A program made the position numbers and the translations under genes. Below the pieces are notes generated by a model. That model was not told the DNA's origin, searched no databases, and worked only from the letters and a program-made list of their open reading frames with translations. A stretch of DNA of 46,626 nt from FEN-1297 sp964498065 (GTDB lineage: Bacteria; Bacteroidota; Ignavibacteria; Ignavibacteriales; Ignavibacteriaceae): the NCBI GenBank assembly GCA_964498065.1, contig CAZCFZ010000028.1, positions 1 to 46,626 of the forward strand, in the 5' to 3' direction. Shown here in pieces: positions 1 through 8,190 of the stretch. Each line of letters begins with the position of its first letter. Within the stretch, counting starts at the first letter, position 1.

Positions 1-54
1 ATTCTCAGCCAAAGGCTGATGAGCCTCCGGCTCAAACCACTCTGCCATCTCTCC
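1..54 (-). pseudogene. Partial tRNA-Ser-like sequence with D-loop insertion (runs off the window)
   Basis: On the minus strand, reading from 54 down, the sequence starts GGAGAGATGGCAGAGTGG, which matches the acceptor strand, positions 8-9 and the D-arm start of a bacterial tRNA-Ser. In the D-loop, after GTGGTTTGA, there is an insertion of about 29 bases made of two tiny hairpins (GAGCC/GGCTC and CAGCC/GGCTG). The tRNA would resume with AAT at the window edge, so the rest cannot be seen. It is either a tRNA gene with an enlarged D-loop or, more likely, an interrupted pseudo-tRNA. The second copy at 85-220 has the same D-loop insertion. Confidence 0.5.
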
Positions 55-176
55 GTATTTAAAGAACTATTTAATTTTATGTATCCTTAACGGTTTTACC
101 GAAACGAATTTTGCTTGGCTCAACAAGACCGCCGCATTCTCAGCCAAAGGCTGATGAGCCTCCGGCTCAAACCACT
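1..176. repeat. 41-bp exact direct repeat with two mini-hairpins (1-41 and 136-176)
   Basis: Positions 1-41 and 136-176 are identical. Each copy holds CAGCCaaaGGCTG followed by GAGCCtccGGCTC, two back-to-back inverted repeats with 3-base loops. A further shared 12-mer, CTGCCATCTCTC, lies directly after copy one (42-53) but 32 bp after copy two (209-220). Copy two has therefore gained, or copy one has lost, the segment 177-208. Confidence 0.9.
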
Positions 177-220
177 TTTACCCGCCGAAGTTTTTTAACA
201 AAGGCAGGCTGCCATCTCTC
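85..220 (-). pseudogene. Interrupted, truncated tRNA-Ser(UGA)-like remnant
   Basis: Read on the minus strand, tRNA-Ser-like blocks occur in the right order with foreign pieces between them: GAGAGATGGCAG (220-209), a 32-base insertion (208-177), AGTGGTTTGA (176-167), the 29-base double-hairpin insertion (166-138), ATGCGGCGGTCTTG (137-124), a 26-base insertion (123-98), then AAAACCG and the start of a variable region. With the insertions removed, the middle reads CGGTCTTGAAAACCG, the usual tRNA-Ser(UGA) anticodon arm. No T-arm or 3' acceptor strand follows before the next copy begins near 54, so this copy cannot be a normal tRNA. The tRNA assignment is by eye. Confidence 0.5.
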
Positions 221-369
221 AAATAGAAAATTCTTTCAAATGAAATATTTTAATATATCTTTGCAATAACATATATTTCATTTTTAAGGTTACTAATATA
301 AAAATAGTTTCTCTTTAGACAAAGTAAAAAATACCTGGTTTTTTGCCGAAATTTTTAATACAAATTTTC

Positions 370-502
370 AGTAGTGTAGTAATTTGCTGCCCTTTGTCAC
401 GGTTCGACTACGCACACCACGACAAATTTATTTAAATTGTCATCCCGAGCGGAGTCGAGGGATGATTTATTCGTAAATAATTTAAGTAAATTTGGCACTA
501 CT
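370..502. repeat. MITE-like hairpin-rich intergenic repeat
   Basis: The segment is bounded by short inverted ends, AGTAGTG (370-376) and CACTACT (496-502). Inside are two hairpins: TTTGTC (393-398) with GACAAA (421-426), and CATCCC (441-446) with GGGATG (459-464). The inner text, such as TCATCCCGAGCGGAGTCGAG, resembles interspersed intergenic repeats that I recall from Bacteroidota-group genomes. There is no coding capacity. The rest of the gene-free stretch 221-523 is AT-rich and I see nothing else in it. Confidence 0.4.
466..494 (+). promoter_or_regulatory. Possible Bacteroidota-type promoter for the phosphatase gene
   Basis: TAAATTTG (487-494) fits the Bacteroidota -7 consensus TAnnTTTG, with only a weak TTTAT (466-470) where the upstream box should be. 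It would put transcription start near 500, about 24 bases before the ATG at 524. A similar arrangement ending in ATTTGGCAC lies at 13502-13534. In AT-rich DNA this could be chance. Confidence 0.2.
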
Positions 503-523
503 AGAATATTTAATAGGCTCTAA

Positions 524-1285
524 ATGAATGATATTAAAGAATTTAAATTATTTGCAAAACATCTTGCCGAAATCAGCGGTAATATCATAAGGAATTATTT
601 CCGTACTCAAATAAAAATCGATTCCAAAGCAGATGATTCTCCCGTAACTATAGCAGATAAAAAAGCGGAAGAATCTATGCGCGAAGAAATTATGAAGCAG
701 TTCCCGGGCCACGGAATTTTGGGAGAGGAATTCGGCGAGCATAATTCATCTTCAAGCTATAAATGGATTCTCGACCCGATCGACGGTACAAAAAGTTTTA
801 TCTGCGGTACGGTAACCTTCGGGACTTTGATTGCGTTAGTTAAAGATGGCGAACCTATTCTTGGTGTAATCAATCAGCCTATTCTTAAAGAATTTCTCTT
901 CGGCGATAATAATTCAGCCGAATTAAATGATCAGAAAGTAAAAGTAAGACAATGCGAAAACTTTTCCGATGCAGTATTGTTAACCACTGATTATCTTGAT
1001 GTAAAAAAATATCAAAATGGTAATAAGTTTGATGAACTTACGGGCAAAGTTAAGCTTTATCGTAATTGGGGTGACTGTTTCGGTTATTATTTGCTTGCAA
1101 CCGGATTTGCGGATATAATGGTTGATCCCATAATGAATATATGGGATTCGATGGCATTAATACCGGTTATAAAAGGCGCGGGGGGAATAATTACGGATTA
1201 TCAAGGCAAAGATCCTGTTAAAGGAAACAGTATTATTGCCGCCTCGCCGGAAATACATAACAAAGTTATTCAAATTCTTAATTGA
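524..1285 (+). CDS. Inositol-monophosphatase-family phosphatase, probably HisN-type histidinol-phosphatase
   Basis: A 253-residue protein, normal for the Mg-dependent inositol monophosphatase superfamily. The metal and substrate motifs are present: GEEFG near residue 67, DPIDGTKSF near 85-93, and WDSMALIPVIKGAGG near 206, where Asp binds the catalytic metal. The sequence after DPIDGTKSF, ending FGTLIALV, resembles the HisN branch that converts histidinol phosphate to histidinol, but no other histidine genes are nearby. Related proteins act on inositol phosphate, 3'-phosphoadenosine 5'-phosphate or fructose bisphosphate. The ATG at 524 is the first in frame and has no clear ribosome binding site. 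The product is expected to be cytoplasmic. The family is firm; the substrate is inferred. Confidence 0.8.
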   Translation: MNDIKEFKLFAKHLAEISGNIIRNYFRTQIKIDSKADDSPVTIADKKAEESMREEIMKQFPGHGILGEEFGEHNSSSSYKWILDPIDGTKSFICGTVTFGTLIALVKDGEPILGVINQPILKEFLFGDNNSAELNDQKVKVRQCENFSDAVLLTTDYLDVKKYQNGNKFDELTGKVKLYRNWGDCFGYYLLATGFADIMVDPIMNIWDSMALIPVIKGAGGIITDYQGKDPVKGNSIIAASPEIHNKVIQILN

Positions 1286-1323
1286 TTTCATAAAATTATT
1301 AATCGGATCCACGGTAAATAATT

Positions 1324-4095
1324 ATGAAAAAAATTTTAACTCTATTTTCTTTGATTCTATTATTTGTTCCTGCAAATTTAAAATCGCAGACATATTTGGG
1401 GAATTATACTTCATACAAAATTGAGGGGAAAGCAGTTCAAGTTTTTGCCGATACTGAATCAGTCACGTTTATTTTTTACCGGCCGGATATCTTAAGAGTA
1501 GATTTTCTGCCGTCTCTGTCTACACGTTTTGATTCATCATTCGTTGTAATTAAAGATACTGCTGAAACTGTTAATATTAATGTTTCGGAAAACGATTCAT
1601 CTTTAATAATTTCATCATCGGAACTTAAAATTATTTGCCGGAAAAATCCTTTAAGAATATCCTATTTTGATTCGCAGGACAAACTTTTATTATCGGAGCC
1701 TATAACCGGCGGCATCGGCTACAATCAAAACCAGCGAATAATTAATTTTAAAATTACTTCCGGCGATCATTTTTACGGAACGGGAGAAAGAGGAACAAGC
1801 CTGGATAAATTAGGACAAGCATTCGATAGTTATAATACACAAATCGGCGGATACTCAACTCCTTTGCCCACTATGAATATCAACATCCCTTTTATTGCTT
1901 CTACTAATGGTTACGGAATTTATTTTGAGGACACGTATCCCGGCAATTTTGATATAGGAAATACTAACGCTTCAATTTTTACTTATAAAGTAAACGGGGG
2001 TGAGATATCATATTTTTTAATTGTGTCGCCGACAATTCCCGGCCAGCTCGAAGGATATACCTGGCTGACAGGAAGACAGCCTTTGCCTCCAAGATGGGCA
2101 TTCGGATATATTCAGTCAAAGTACGGTTATAGAAATGAATCCGATGCTGAAAATATGATTCAAGCCATGAGGCAAAATCATATTCCCTGCGATGCAATTG
2201 TTCTGGATCTTTATTGGTACAATAATATGGGAGATCTTTCATGGAATCAATCAGCCTGGCCTAATCCATATCAAATGATGGATAATTTTTTATCTGAGGG
2301 TATAAAAACAATTCTTATTACAGAGCCTTATTTTACGCAATCATCAACCAATTTCTCTGCTGGAAATGCTAATGGATATTTCGCAAAAGATGGAAGCGGA
2401 AATACATATCAAATAAGCAATTGGTGGTCGTGCGGGTGTAATGCAGCTTTACTTGATATTTCAAATCCGGAAGCGCAAAATTGGTTTTGGAATAAATATG
2501 AATCATTTATGGGTACTGAAGCTGCAGGTTTGTGGACTGATCTTGGAGAGCCGGAAACAGATTTTTCCGGAATGAAATTTTATCTCGGCAGCAGGGATAA
2601 AGTTCATAATATTTATGATTTGCTTTGGGCGAAAACTATTTTTAACGGTTTCAATAAGTTCAGACCTGATCAAAGAATATTTAATTTAACAAGATCAGGA
2701 TATGCAGGAATACAAAGATACGGTGTAATTCCATGGTCCGGTGATGTTTCCAAAACATTCGGCGGATTAGCTGTTCAACTTCCGATGCTTCTAAATATGG
2801 GAATGTCGGGATTGGCATATCATAATTCAGATATCGGCGGCTTCTGCTGCGGTACTCCAACGGATGAATTATATGTAAGATGGATGGAGTACGGAACTTT
2901 CTGTCCCATTACACGTGCACATGGAGTAGACACAGACCATGGAACAGAGCCCTATTCATATTCTCCTGAAGCAGAGCAAATCTGCAAGAACTATATACAG
3001 CTTCGTTACCGGCTTCTTCCTTATATCTATACAATGGCATATCAAAATTACTTAACCGGAATGCCTCTTGCACGGCCTCTTTTCTTTGATTATCCAAATG
3101 ATAATAATCTTACAAATGAAAGCTCGTCATACTTATGGGGCAACGATTTTCTGGTATCGCCTGTTGTTCAGTCCGGCCAAACAACAAAGACTATTTATTT
3201 ACCTGAAGGAAATTGGATATATTACTGGAATGATAAAACTTATCAGGGAAGTCAAAATATAACTGTCTCTACTCCGCTTAATATTTTACCTTTATTTGTA
3301 AAAGAGGGAAGTATAATTCCAATGGAGCCTGTTATGGATTATACGGATGAATACCCGATGGATACTTTATTCTTAAATATTTATCCTTCATCAACTAAGG
3401 AAGCGGACTTTTCACTATATGAGGACGATGGTAAAACTCTTGATTATCAAACAGGCAGTTATTGCGTAACGGATTTTACAGCTCAGGTTGTTCAATCGAA
3501 TTCAAATAATAATATTATTGTAAATATCGGACAATCGGCAGGAACATTTTCTGGTAAAGTGAAAAACAGAAGTTATGTCTCAATTATACATAAAATAAAT
3601 AGCAATCCTTCTACAGTATATTCCAACGGCGTCGAATTGCCGGAAGTTCAATCTTACGTATCATTGAGATCGTCTTTACAAGGTTATTTTTTTGACCCCG
3701 GTACAAATAAATTATATGTTCAAGTTTTGGCTTCAACCGACAGCAGTTACCGGATATCGATTAATAACATTATCTTAAATAATATTGATTCGAAAAATTC
3801 AATTCCATCTGTTTTCGCTTTGGAACAGAATTATCCGAATCCGTTCAATCCTACTACTACAATTGAATATAAGCTTAAGGCAGGCGGTAAGGTTTCATTA
3901 AAAGTTTTTGATTTGTTGGGAAGGGAAGTAGCGTCTCTAGTTAATCAATATCAAAATGCAGGTTATTACAGTACGAAATTCGACGGGAAAAATCTTTCAA
4001 GCGGTATTTATTTTTATAGACTTACAGTCAAATACAATGAAAATGGTTCAAGTATGTTTTATACTGATAGTAAGAAGCTTGTTTTGATAAAGTGA
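1324..4095 (+). CDS. Secreted GH31 alpha-glucosidase/alpha-xylosidase-type enzyme with T9SS sorting domain
   Basis: A 923-residue glycoside hydrolase family 31 protein. An N-terminal signal peptide (about residues 1-21, ending near KSQ) is followed by an N-terminal beta domain, the (beta/alpha)8 barrel and C-terminal beta domains. The GH31 nucleophile is Asp406 in WTDLGEPE and the likely acid/base is Asp474 in WSGD. The last 80 or so residues form a T9SS type A sorting domain, with YPNPFNPTTTIEY, an FDLLGREVASLV stretch and SSGIYFYRL. The enzyme should therefore be exported by the type IX system and anchored or released at the surface, where it would cleave alpha-glucosides. Substrate class is inferred from the family. 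It lies 38 bases after the phosphatase gene. Confidence 0.92.
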   Translation: MKKILTLFSLILLFVPANLKSQTYLGNYTSYKIEGKAVQVFADTESVTFIFYRPDILRVDFLPSLSTRFDSSFVVIKDTAETVNINVSENDSSLIISSSELKIICRKNPLRISYFDSQDKLLLSEPITGGIGYNQNQRIINFKITSGDHFYGTGERGTSLDKLGQAFDSYNTQIGGYSTPLPTMNINIPFIASTNGYGIYFEDTYPGNFDIGNTNASIFTYKVNGGEISYFLIVSPTIPGQLEGYTWLTGRQPLPPRWAFGYIQSKYGYRNESDAENMIQAMRQNHIPCDAIVLDLYWYNNMGDLSWNQSAWPNPYQMMDNFLSEGIKTILITEPYFTQSSTNFSAGNANGYFAKDGSGNTYQISNWWSCGCNAALLDISNPEAQNWFWNKYESFMGTEAAGLWTDLGEPETDFSGMKFYLGSRDKVHNIYDLLWAKTIFNGFNKFRPDQRIFNLTRSGYAGIQRYGVIPWSGDVSKTFGGLAVQLPMLLNMGMSGLAYHNSDIGGFCCGTPTDELYVRWMEYGTFCPITRAHGVDTDHGTEPYSYSPEAEQICKNYIQLRYRLLPYIYTMAYQNYLTGMPLARPLFFDYPNDNNLTNESSSYLWGNDFLVSPVVQSGQTTKTIYLPEGNWIYYWNDKTYQGSQNITVSTPLNILPLFVKEGSIIPMEPVMDYTDEYPMDTLFLNIYPSSTKEADFSLYEDDGKTLDYQTGSYCVTDFTAQVVQSNSNNNIIVNIGQSAGTFSGKVKNRSYVSIIHKINSNPSTVYSNGVELPEVQSYVSLRSSLQGYFFDPGTNKLYVQVLASTDSSYRISINNIILNNIDSKNSIPSVFALEQNYPNPFNPTTTIEYKLKAGGKVSLKVFDLLGREVASLVNQYQNAGYYSTKFDGKNLSSGIYFYRLTVKYNENGSSMFYTDSKKLVLIK

Positions 4096-4127
4096 AGATA
4101 AATACTTTGCTAAAAAGTTTTTCTACA

Positions 4128-4895
4128 TTAAAAATTTCCAAGCAAAAAAATTATTATTGTTCCCAAGGCACTTAAAGCAGCCCATATTTTATATTTTTTA
4201 GAATTGAAAATTAATATTAATGCTGCTATCCAAAGGATAAAAAGAAGAACAGGCCCGCTGTTAAATAAATCCGATATAGGAAGAATTTTTGTCCCGCCGA
4301 TTGCACCGAGCTCGCATCCCCTTTTTACCGTACTAAAAATAAGCGTAAATGCAAAGAATGAAATAAGGGTAAAGATGGTGTACATTTTTATTCTGGGTTT
4401 CTCCATAAAAACTTCGAATCCGGTTCTAATTCCTAAAAGAATTCCTGCGAATAAAGTTATATAATAAAACATCATTATTTGCGAAGGTACATGTCCGAGA
4501 AATTGTATATTCGCAATTTCTGTCTGAGGTACAAGAAATGTTTTGCCCTGATCATTTAAAGTTACTCTGTATTCAACTTTACTAAGAGGCGGATGTGCAG
4601 GAATTTCAGCATAAAGTGCTTCTCCTTTGGGCTGCATTTGAATTATTTGCCATTCACCGTTATCATTTAAATTACGCCATCTTAATTCTCCTTTTAATCC
4701 CTTGAAATCCGCTACTATCCATACGGGATAACCTCCCTTTCCTCTATACACTTTGTCAAAGCTGAATGAGGCATATCCTGAAACGACGGTAATGGTTCCG
4801 TTTACGGGGTAATAAGGAGATTTTATACTTTGTGCATAGCCCGCCAAAAGTGTAATAATGGCTGCAGCCGTCCATAAAATAATTGATTGCTTCAT
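4128..4895 (-). CDS. Conserved-looking membrane protein of unknown function
   Basis: A 255-residue protein that I do not recognise. It has an N-terminal hydrophobic segment (about residues 4-22, signal anchor or signal peptide), a polar, probably beta-rich domain of about 110 residues (containing a WRNLNDNGEW stretch), then four hydrophobic helices covering roughly residues 137-255. The likely topology is an extracytoplasmic domain followed by a four-helix membrane part. It runs convergently to the GH31 gene, with a 32-base gap, and divergently from the 6-phosphogluconolactonase gene across a 212-base AT-rich spacer. Confidence 0.7.
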   Translation of the reverse strand: MKQSIILWTAAAIITLLAGYAQSIKSPYYPVNGTITVVSGYASFSFDKVYRGKGGYPVWIVADFKGLKGELRWRNLNDNGEWQIIQMQPKGEALYAEIPAHPPLSKVEYRVTLNDQGKTFLVPQTEIANIQFLGHVPSQIMMFYYITLFAGILLGIRTGFEVFMEKPRIKMYTIFTLISFFAFTLIFSTVKRGCELGAIGGTKILPISDLFNSGPVLLFILWIAALILIFNSKKYKIWAALSALGTIIIFLLGNF

Positions 4896-5107
4896 TTATT
4901 TTCCGAACTATTGAATGAATGGTAAACTATGTTATCCGGCAAAGGGAAAAAATCAACACTCTAAAGTTAGTTAAAAAAATATTTATTCACTTTAAATTAA
5001 TGCTTAGAAATATTTCTGAGCTCTATTTTTGCAATTGTGATTATTATCCCTTAATGTCTGTAATAATAACTTTAGCTTTATAAATAAAAATTTAATATTA
5101 AAAAATT

Positions 5108-5836
5108 ATGAGTAAAAAATTCCAAGTATTTGATATACCGGAAAAATTAGCCGAAAATCTGGCGAATCAATTGAAAGAATCGGTTAATAAAAGTGATAAA
5201 AGTTTTTACATTGCAATTTCAGGAGGCAGTACGCCTATAATATTTTTTAAAAAACTGGCTGAAGAACCTTTTAATGAAGAAATCGAATGGGATAAACTGC
5301 ATTTTTTTTGGTGTGATGAAAGATGTGTACTTCCTGATGACGAGGAAAGTAATTTCGGCATGACGAAGAAAAATTTATTTGATAAAATAAAAATTCCCTC
5401 TGAAAACATTCATCGAATTAAAGGTGAATTAGATCCAAAAGAAGAAACATTCCAATACGTGAATGAGATAGAAGATCTTGTGCCTAAAGGGAAAAATGGT
5501 TTGCCTCAATTTGATTGGATATTTTTAGGTATGGGTGAAGACGGCCATACTGCTTCCTTATTTCCGGATAAAGAATTGTTGTTTACTTTTTCAAATATAG
5601 CGGGAATTGCCGAGCATCCCCTGACTAAACAAAAAAGAATTTCACTTACATTTGATGTACTAAATAATGCCAAACTAATTACATTTGTTGTAACCGGGAA
5701 AAGCAAATCAAAAATTCTTTCCGAAATAATAAAGGAACTGCCCGATAGTAAAAATTATCCTTCTGCCAAAATAAAACCAGTAGACGGAACAATGAACTGG
5801 ATGATAGATAAAGAGGCCGCATTTTATTTATTATAA
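5108..5836 (+). CDS. pgl: 6-phosphogluconolactonase
   Basis: A 242-residue protein of the glucosamine-6-phosphate isomerase/6-phosphogluconolactonase fold, of normal length. Diagnostic stretches are the phosphate loop SGGSTP (about residues 38-43), FFWCDERCVLPDDEESNFGM (about 75-94) and FLGMGEDGHTASLFP (about 139-153). The enzyme hydrolyses 6-phosphoglucono-1,5-lactone to 6-phosphogluconate in the oxidative pentose phosphate pathway. No zwf or gnd gene is adjacent. The start at 5108 is the first ATG and the upstream region is AT-rich without a clear ribosome binding site. Confidence 0.93.
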   Translation: MSKKFQVFDIPEKLAENLANQLKESVNKSDKSFYIAISGGSTPIIFFKKLAEEPFNEEIEWDKLHFFWCDERCVLPDDEESNFGMTKKNLFDKIKIPSENIHRIKGELDPKEETFQYVNEIEDLVPKGKNGLPQFDWIFLGMGEDGHTASLFPDKELLFTFSNIAGIAEHPLTKQKRISLTFDVLNNAKLITFVVTGKSKSKILSEIIKELPDSKNYPSAKIKPVDGTMNWMIDKEAAFYLL

Positions 5837-5907
5837 AATTATTTACATATTTACGTTTGTTTCAAATGAAATTTTGTAACTTTTAAAAAGTATTTCTAAT
5901 TCTATTA

Positions 5908-7389
5908 ATGACGATAACCAATTCGAAGTTATATGAAATAAATACCAGAGTCTGGATTAAAAAATTCGAAAAGGGAACTTTATTATCTACCATTCCTCAA
6001 AATATATTCGAAGATTTAGCAGATAAAGGAATTGACATAGTCTGGACTATGGGAATTTGGAAAACATGCACCAGCTTAATCGAAAGCAGCTGTTTTTCCG
6101 TAGATTTAGTCTCTTCCTATAGCAGAAGTTTAAATGATTGGAAAAGAGAAGATGTAATTGGTTCTCCTTTCTCAATTGATGATTATGAAATCAATCCCAA
6201 GTTAGGGAGCTGGGAAGACCTTCATAAATTCCGAGAAACATTAAATAAATACGGTATTAAATTATTTCTGGATTTTATACCAAATCATTTTGGCGCCGAT
6301 ACCGGATTGTTGAAAACTAATCCCGATATTTTTCTTAAAGGAGACAAGGAACTGTTATCGAAGGATCCTTTTACATTCTTTTGTCCTGATTCAAATTCGG
6401 ATGATATCTTTGCACACGGAAGAGATCCTCTTTTCCCGGCATGGACGGATACCGTCCAGGTTAATTATTTTAGTCAAACTGCCAGGGATTTTATGGTAAA
6501 TATACTGCTGAAATTAACTGATTTATGTGATGGAGTGAGATGTGACATGACGATGCTGCAGTTAAATAATGTTTTCCAAAATACGTGGCTTGGTGTTTTA
6601 AACAAAAAAGCATTCAAAAAACCTAAAGAAGAATTCTGGAAATATGCTATTGATAAGGTAAAGAAAAAATCGCCGGAATTTGTCTTTTTAGCTGAAGCTT
6701 ATTGGGATCTGGAATGGGAGCTGCAGCAGCTTGGATTTGATTTTACATACGATAAGAGACTTACGGATCGTCTTGGTGCCGGAGATGTCGACAGTGTGAA
6801 AGCACATTTGCGAGCCGATAAAGATTTTCAGATGAAATCGACCAGGTTTTTGGAGAACCATGATGAAGCAAGAGCTGTTACAAAGTTTGGGAAGAAACAT
6901 ACATATGCTGCTGCTGTTTTAATGAGTACTATTCAAGGGATGAAATTATATTATGACGGACAATTTGAAGGGAAAAAAATTAAGCTTCCGGTCCAATTAG
7001 GGCGTGAACCCGAAGAAAAAATATCCGACTCACTAAAAGAATATTACAATAAAATTTTAACAATTACCAAATCGGAAATATTTAAGGATGGCTCCTGGTT
7101 AATGATAGACCCTCTGCCTATTTCCGATAATAATGATACTTTTGAAAAAATGTTTGCATGGCAGTGGAGATTGGGAGACGAACTTAGAATTGTTGTGATA
7201 AATTATTCTGTCTCAACTTCATTCTGCAGAATTAGATTCCGGCTTAAAACCGGCCGAAAAGATATTAAATTAATTGATCTGTTAACAAATGAAGAATATT
7301 TTAGATCGGTCGATGAAATTAGAAATGAAGGCCTTTTCATTGAACTTAAAAGTTATCACAGTCATATCTTTGCTGTAAAAGATATATAA
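5908..7389 (+). CDS. GH13 alpha-amylase-family protein
   Basis: A 493-residue protein without a signal peptide, so probably cytoplasmic. It has the GH13 barrel motifs in order: DFIPNHF, GVRCDM with the nucleophile Asp213, LAEAYW with the acid/base Glu263, and ENHDEARA with the transition-state Asp319. A short beta domain follows (residues about 400-493). The catalytic triad is complete, so it should act on alpha-glucosidic bonds, as a hydrolase or transglycosidase. It starts YEINTRVWIKKF and I cannot assign a GH13 subfamily. The gene follows pgl by 71 bases and may be co-transcribed. Cytoplasmic alpha-glucan or maltodextrin metabolism is plausible. Confidence 0.85.
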   Translation: MTITNSKLYEINTRVWIKKFEKGTLLSTIPQNIFEDLADKGIDIVWTMGIWKTCTSLIESSCFSVDLVSSYSRSLNDWKREDVIGSPFSIDDYEINPKLGSWEDLHKFRETLNKYGIKLFLDFIPNHFGADTGLLKTNPDIFLKGDKELLSKDPFTFFCPDSNSDDIFAHGRDPLFPAWTDTVQVNYFSQTARDFMVNILLKLTDLCDGVRCDMTMLQLNNVFQNTWLGVLNKKAFKKPKEEFWKYAIDKVKKKSPEFVFLAEAYWDLEWELQQLGFDFTYDKRLTDRLGAGDVDSVKAHLRADKDFQMKSTRFLENHDEARAVTKFGKKHTYAAAVLMSTIQGMKLYYDGQFEGKKIKLPVQLGREPEEKISDSLKEYYNKILTITKSEIFKDGSWLMIDPLPISDNNDTFEKMFAWQWRLGDELRIVVINYSVSTSFCRIRFRLKTGRKDIKLIDLLTNEEYFRSVDEIRNEGLFIELKSYHSHIFAVKDI

Positions 7390-7469
7390 GAAGCTAGACA
7401 ACTACTGTTTTTAATTTTCAATTTAACGTAAATTATTCTTACCTTAAATTATAATCCGGCATTATCTAT

Positions 7470-8156
7470 ATGAAATCAATGGTAATAATTCCGGCGTTTA
7501 ATGAAGAACTATCGATAGGTAGAGTGGTATCATCAATCCCGATGGATTTAATTTCGGAAGTAGTCGTTGTAAATAACAACTCTACAGATGATACCGTTAA
7601 ATCTGCAGTAAAGGCAGGTGCAGTTGTGCTAAATGAGACAGTTCAAGGTTATGGTGCTTCATGTTTAACCGGAATAGAGTATGTTAAGAAAAAAAATTGC
7701 GATATAGTTGTCTTTATGGATGGTGATTACAGCGACTTTCCGGAGGAAATAAATCTTCTATTAAAACCTATTATTAAGGATAATTATGATTTTGTTTTGG
7801 GGAGCAGAGTTTTAGGAAACAGAGAAAAAGGTGCACTTCCGATTCAATCGCGGATAGGAAGCATTGTCAGCGGCTTTCTGATAAATTTATTTTGGAACGT
7901 GAAATATACGGATCTAGGTCCTTTTAGAGCTATTAGATTAGAAAGGCTTTTGGAATTAAATATGTATGATAAATGGTACGGCTGGACTGTTGAAATGCAG
8001 ATTAAAGCTGCTAAAAAGAATTTTAAAATTCTTGAAATTCCGGTTAGTTACCGGAAGAGAATAGGGAAATCAAAGGTTACCGGAACACTGAAAGGCACCT
8101 TTATGGCAAGTTTAATTATAATTAAAACAATTATTGTACAATTATTTAAAGATTAA
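7470..8156 (+). CDS. Family 2 glycosyltransferase (dolichol-phosphate-mannose-synthase-like)
   Basis: A 228-residue GT-A fold enzyme with no transmembrane tail. N-terminal VIIPAFNEE and NNNSTDDT are typical nucleotide-sugar binding stretches. The acidic motif FMDGDYSDFPEE (about residues 84-95) supplies the metal-binding DxD. LGSRVLG and RKRIGKSKVTGT resemble DPM1-type enzymes that charge a polyprenyl phosphate. The sugar and acceptor are unknown. It lies 34 bases before a DUF2064 protein and the two probably form one unit. Confidence 0.85.
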   Translation: MKSMVIIPAFNEELSIGRVVSSIPMDLISEVVVVNNNSTDDTVKSAVKAGAVVLNETVQGYGASCLTGIEYVKKKNCDIVVFMDGDYSDFPEEINLLLKPIIKDNYDFVLGSRVLGNREKGALPIQSRIGSIVSGFLINLFWNVKYTDLGPFRAIRLERLLELNMYDKWYGWTVEMQIKAAKKNFKILEIPVSYRKRIGKSKVTGTLKGTFMASLIIIKTIIVQLFKD

Positions 8157-8190
8157 AATAAAATTTTCCTCAAATATACAACGATAATTT

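Noticed and set aside
1..176. CRISPR array suggested by the repeated 41-mer
   Set aside because: Only two copies, internal hairpins, no regular spacers and no cas genes; tRNA-like context fits better.
524..1285. Part of a histidine operon
   Set aside because: The HisN-like gene has no other his gene beside it, so only the phosphatase family is claimed.
4104..4123. Terminator between the GH31 gene and the convergent membrane gene
   Set aside because: The stem ACTTT/AAAGT is only 5 bp and may be chance in AT-rich DNA.
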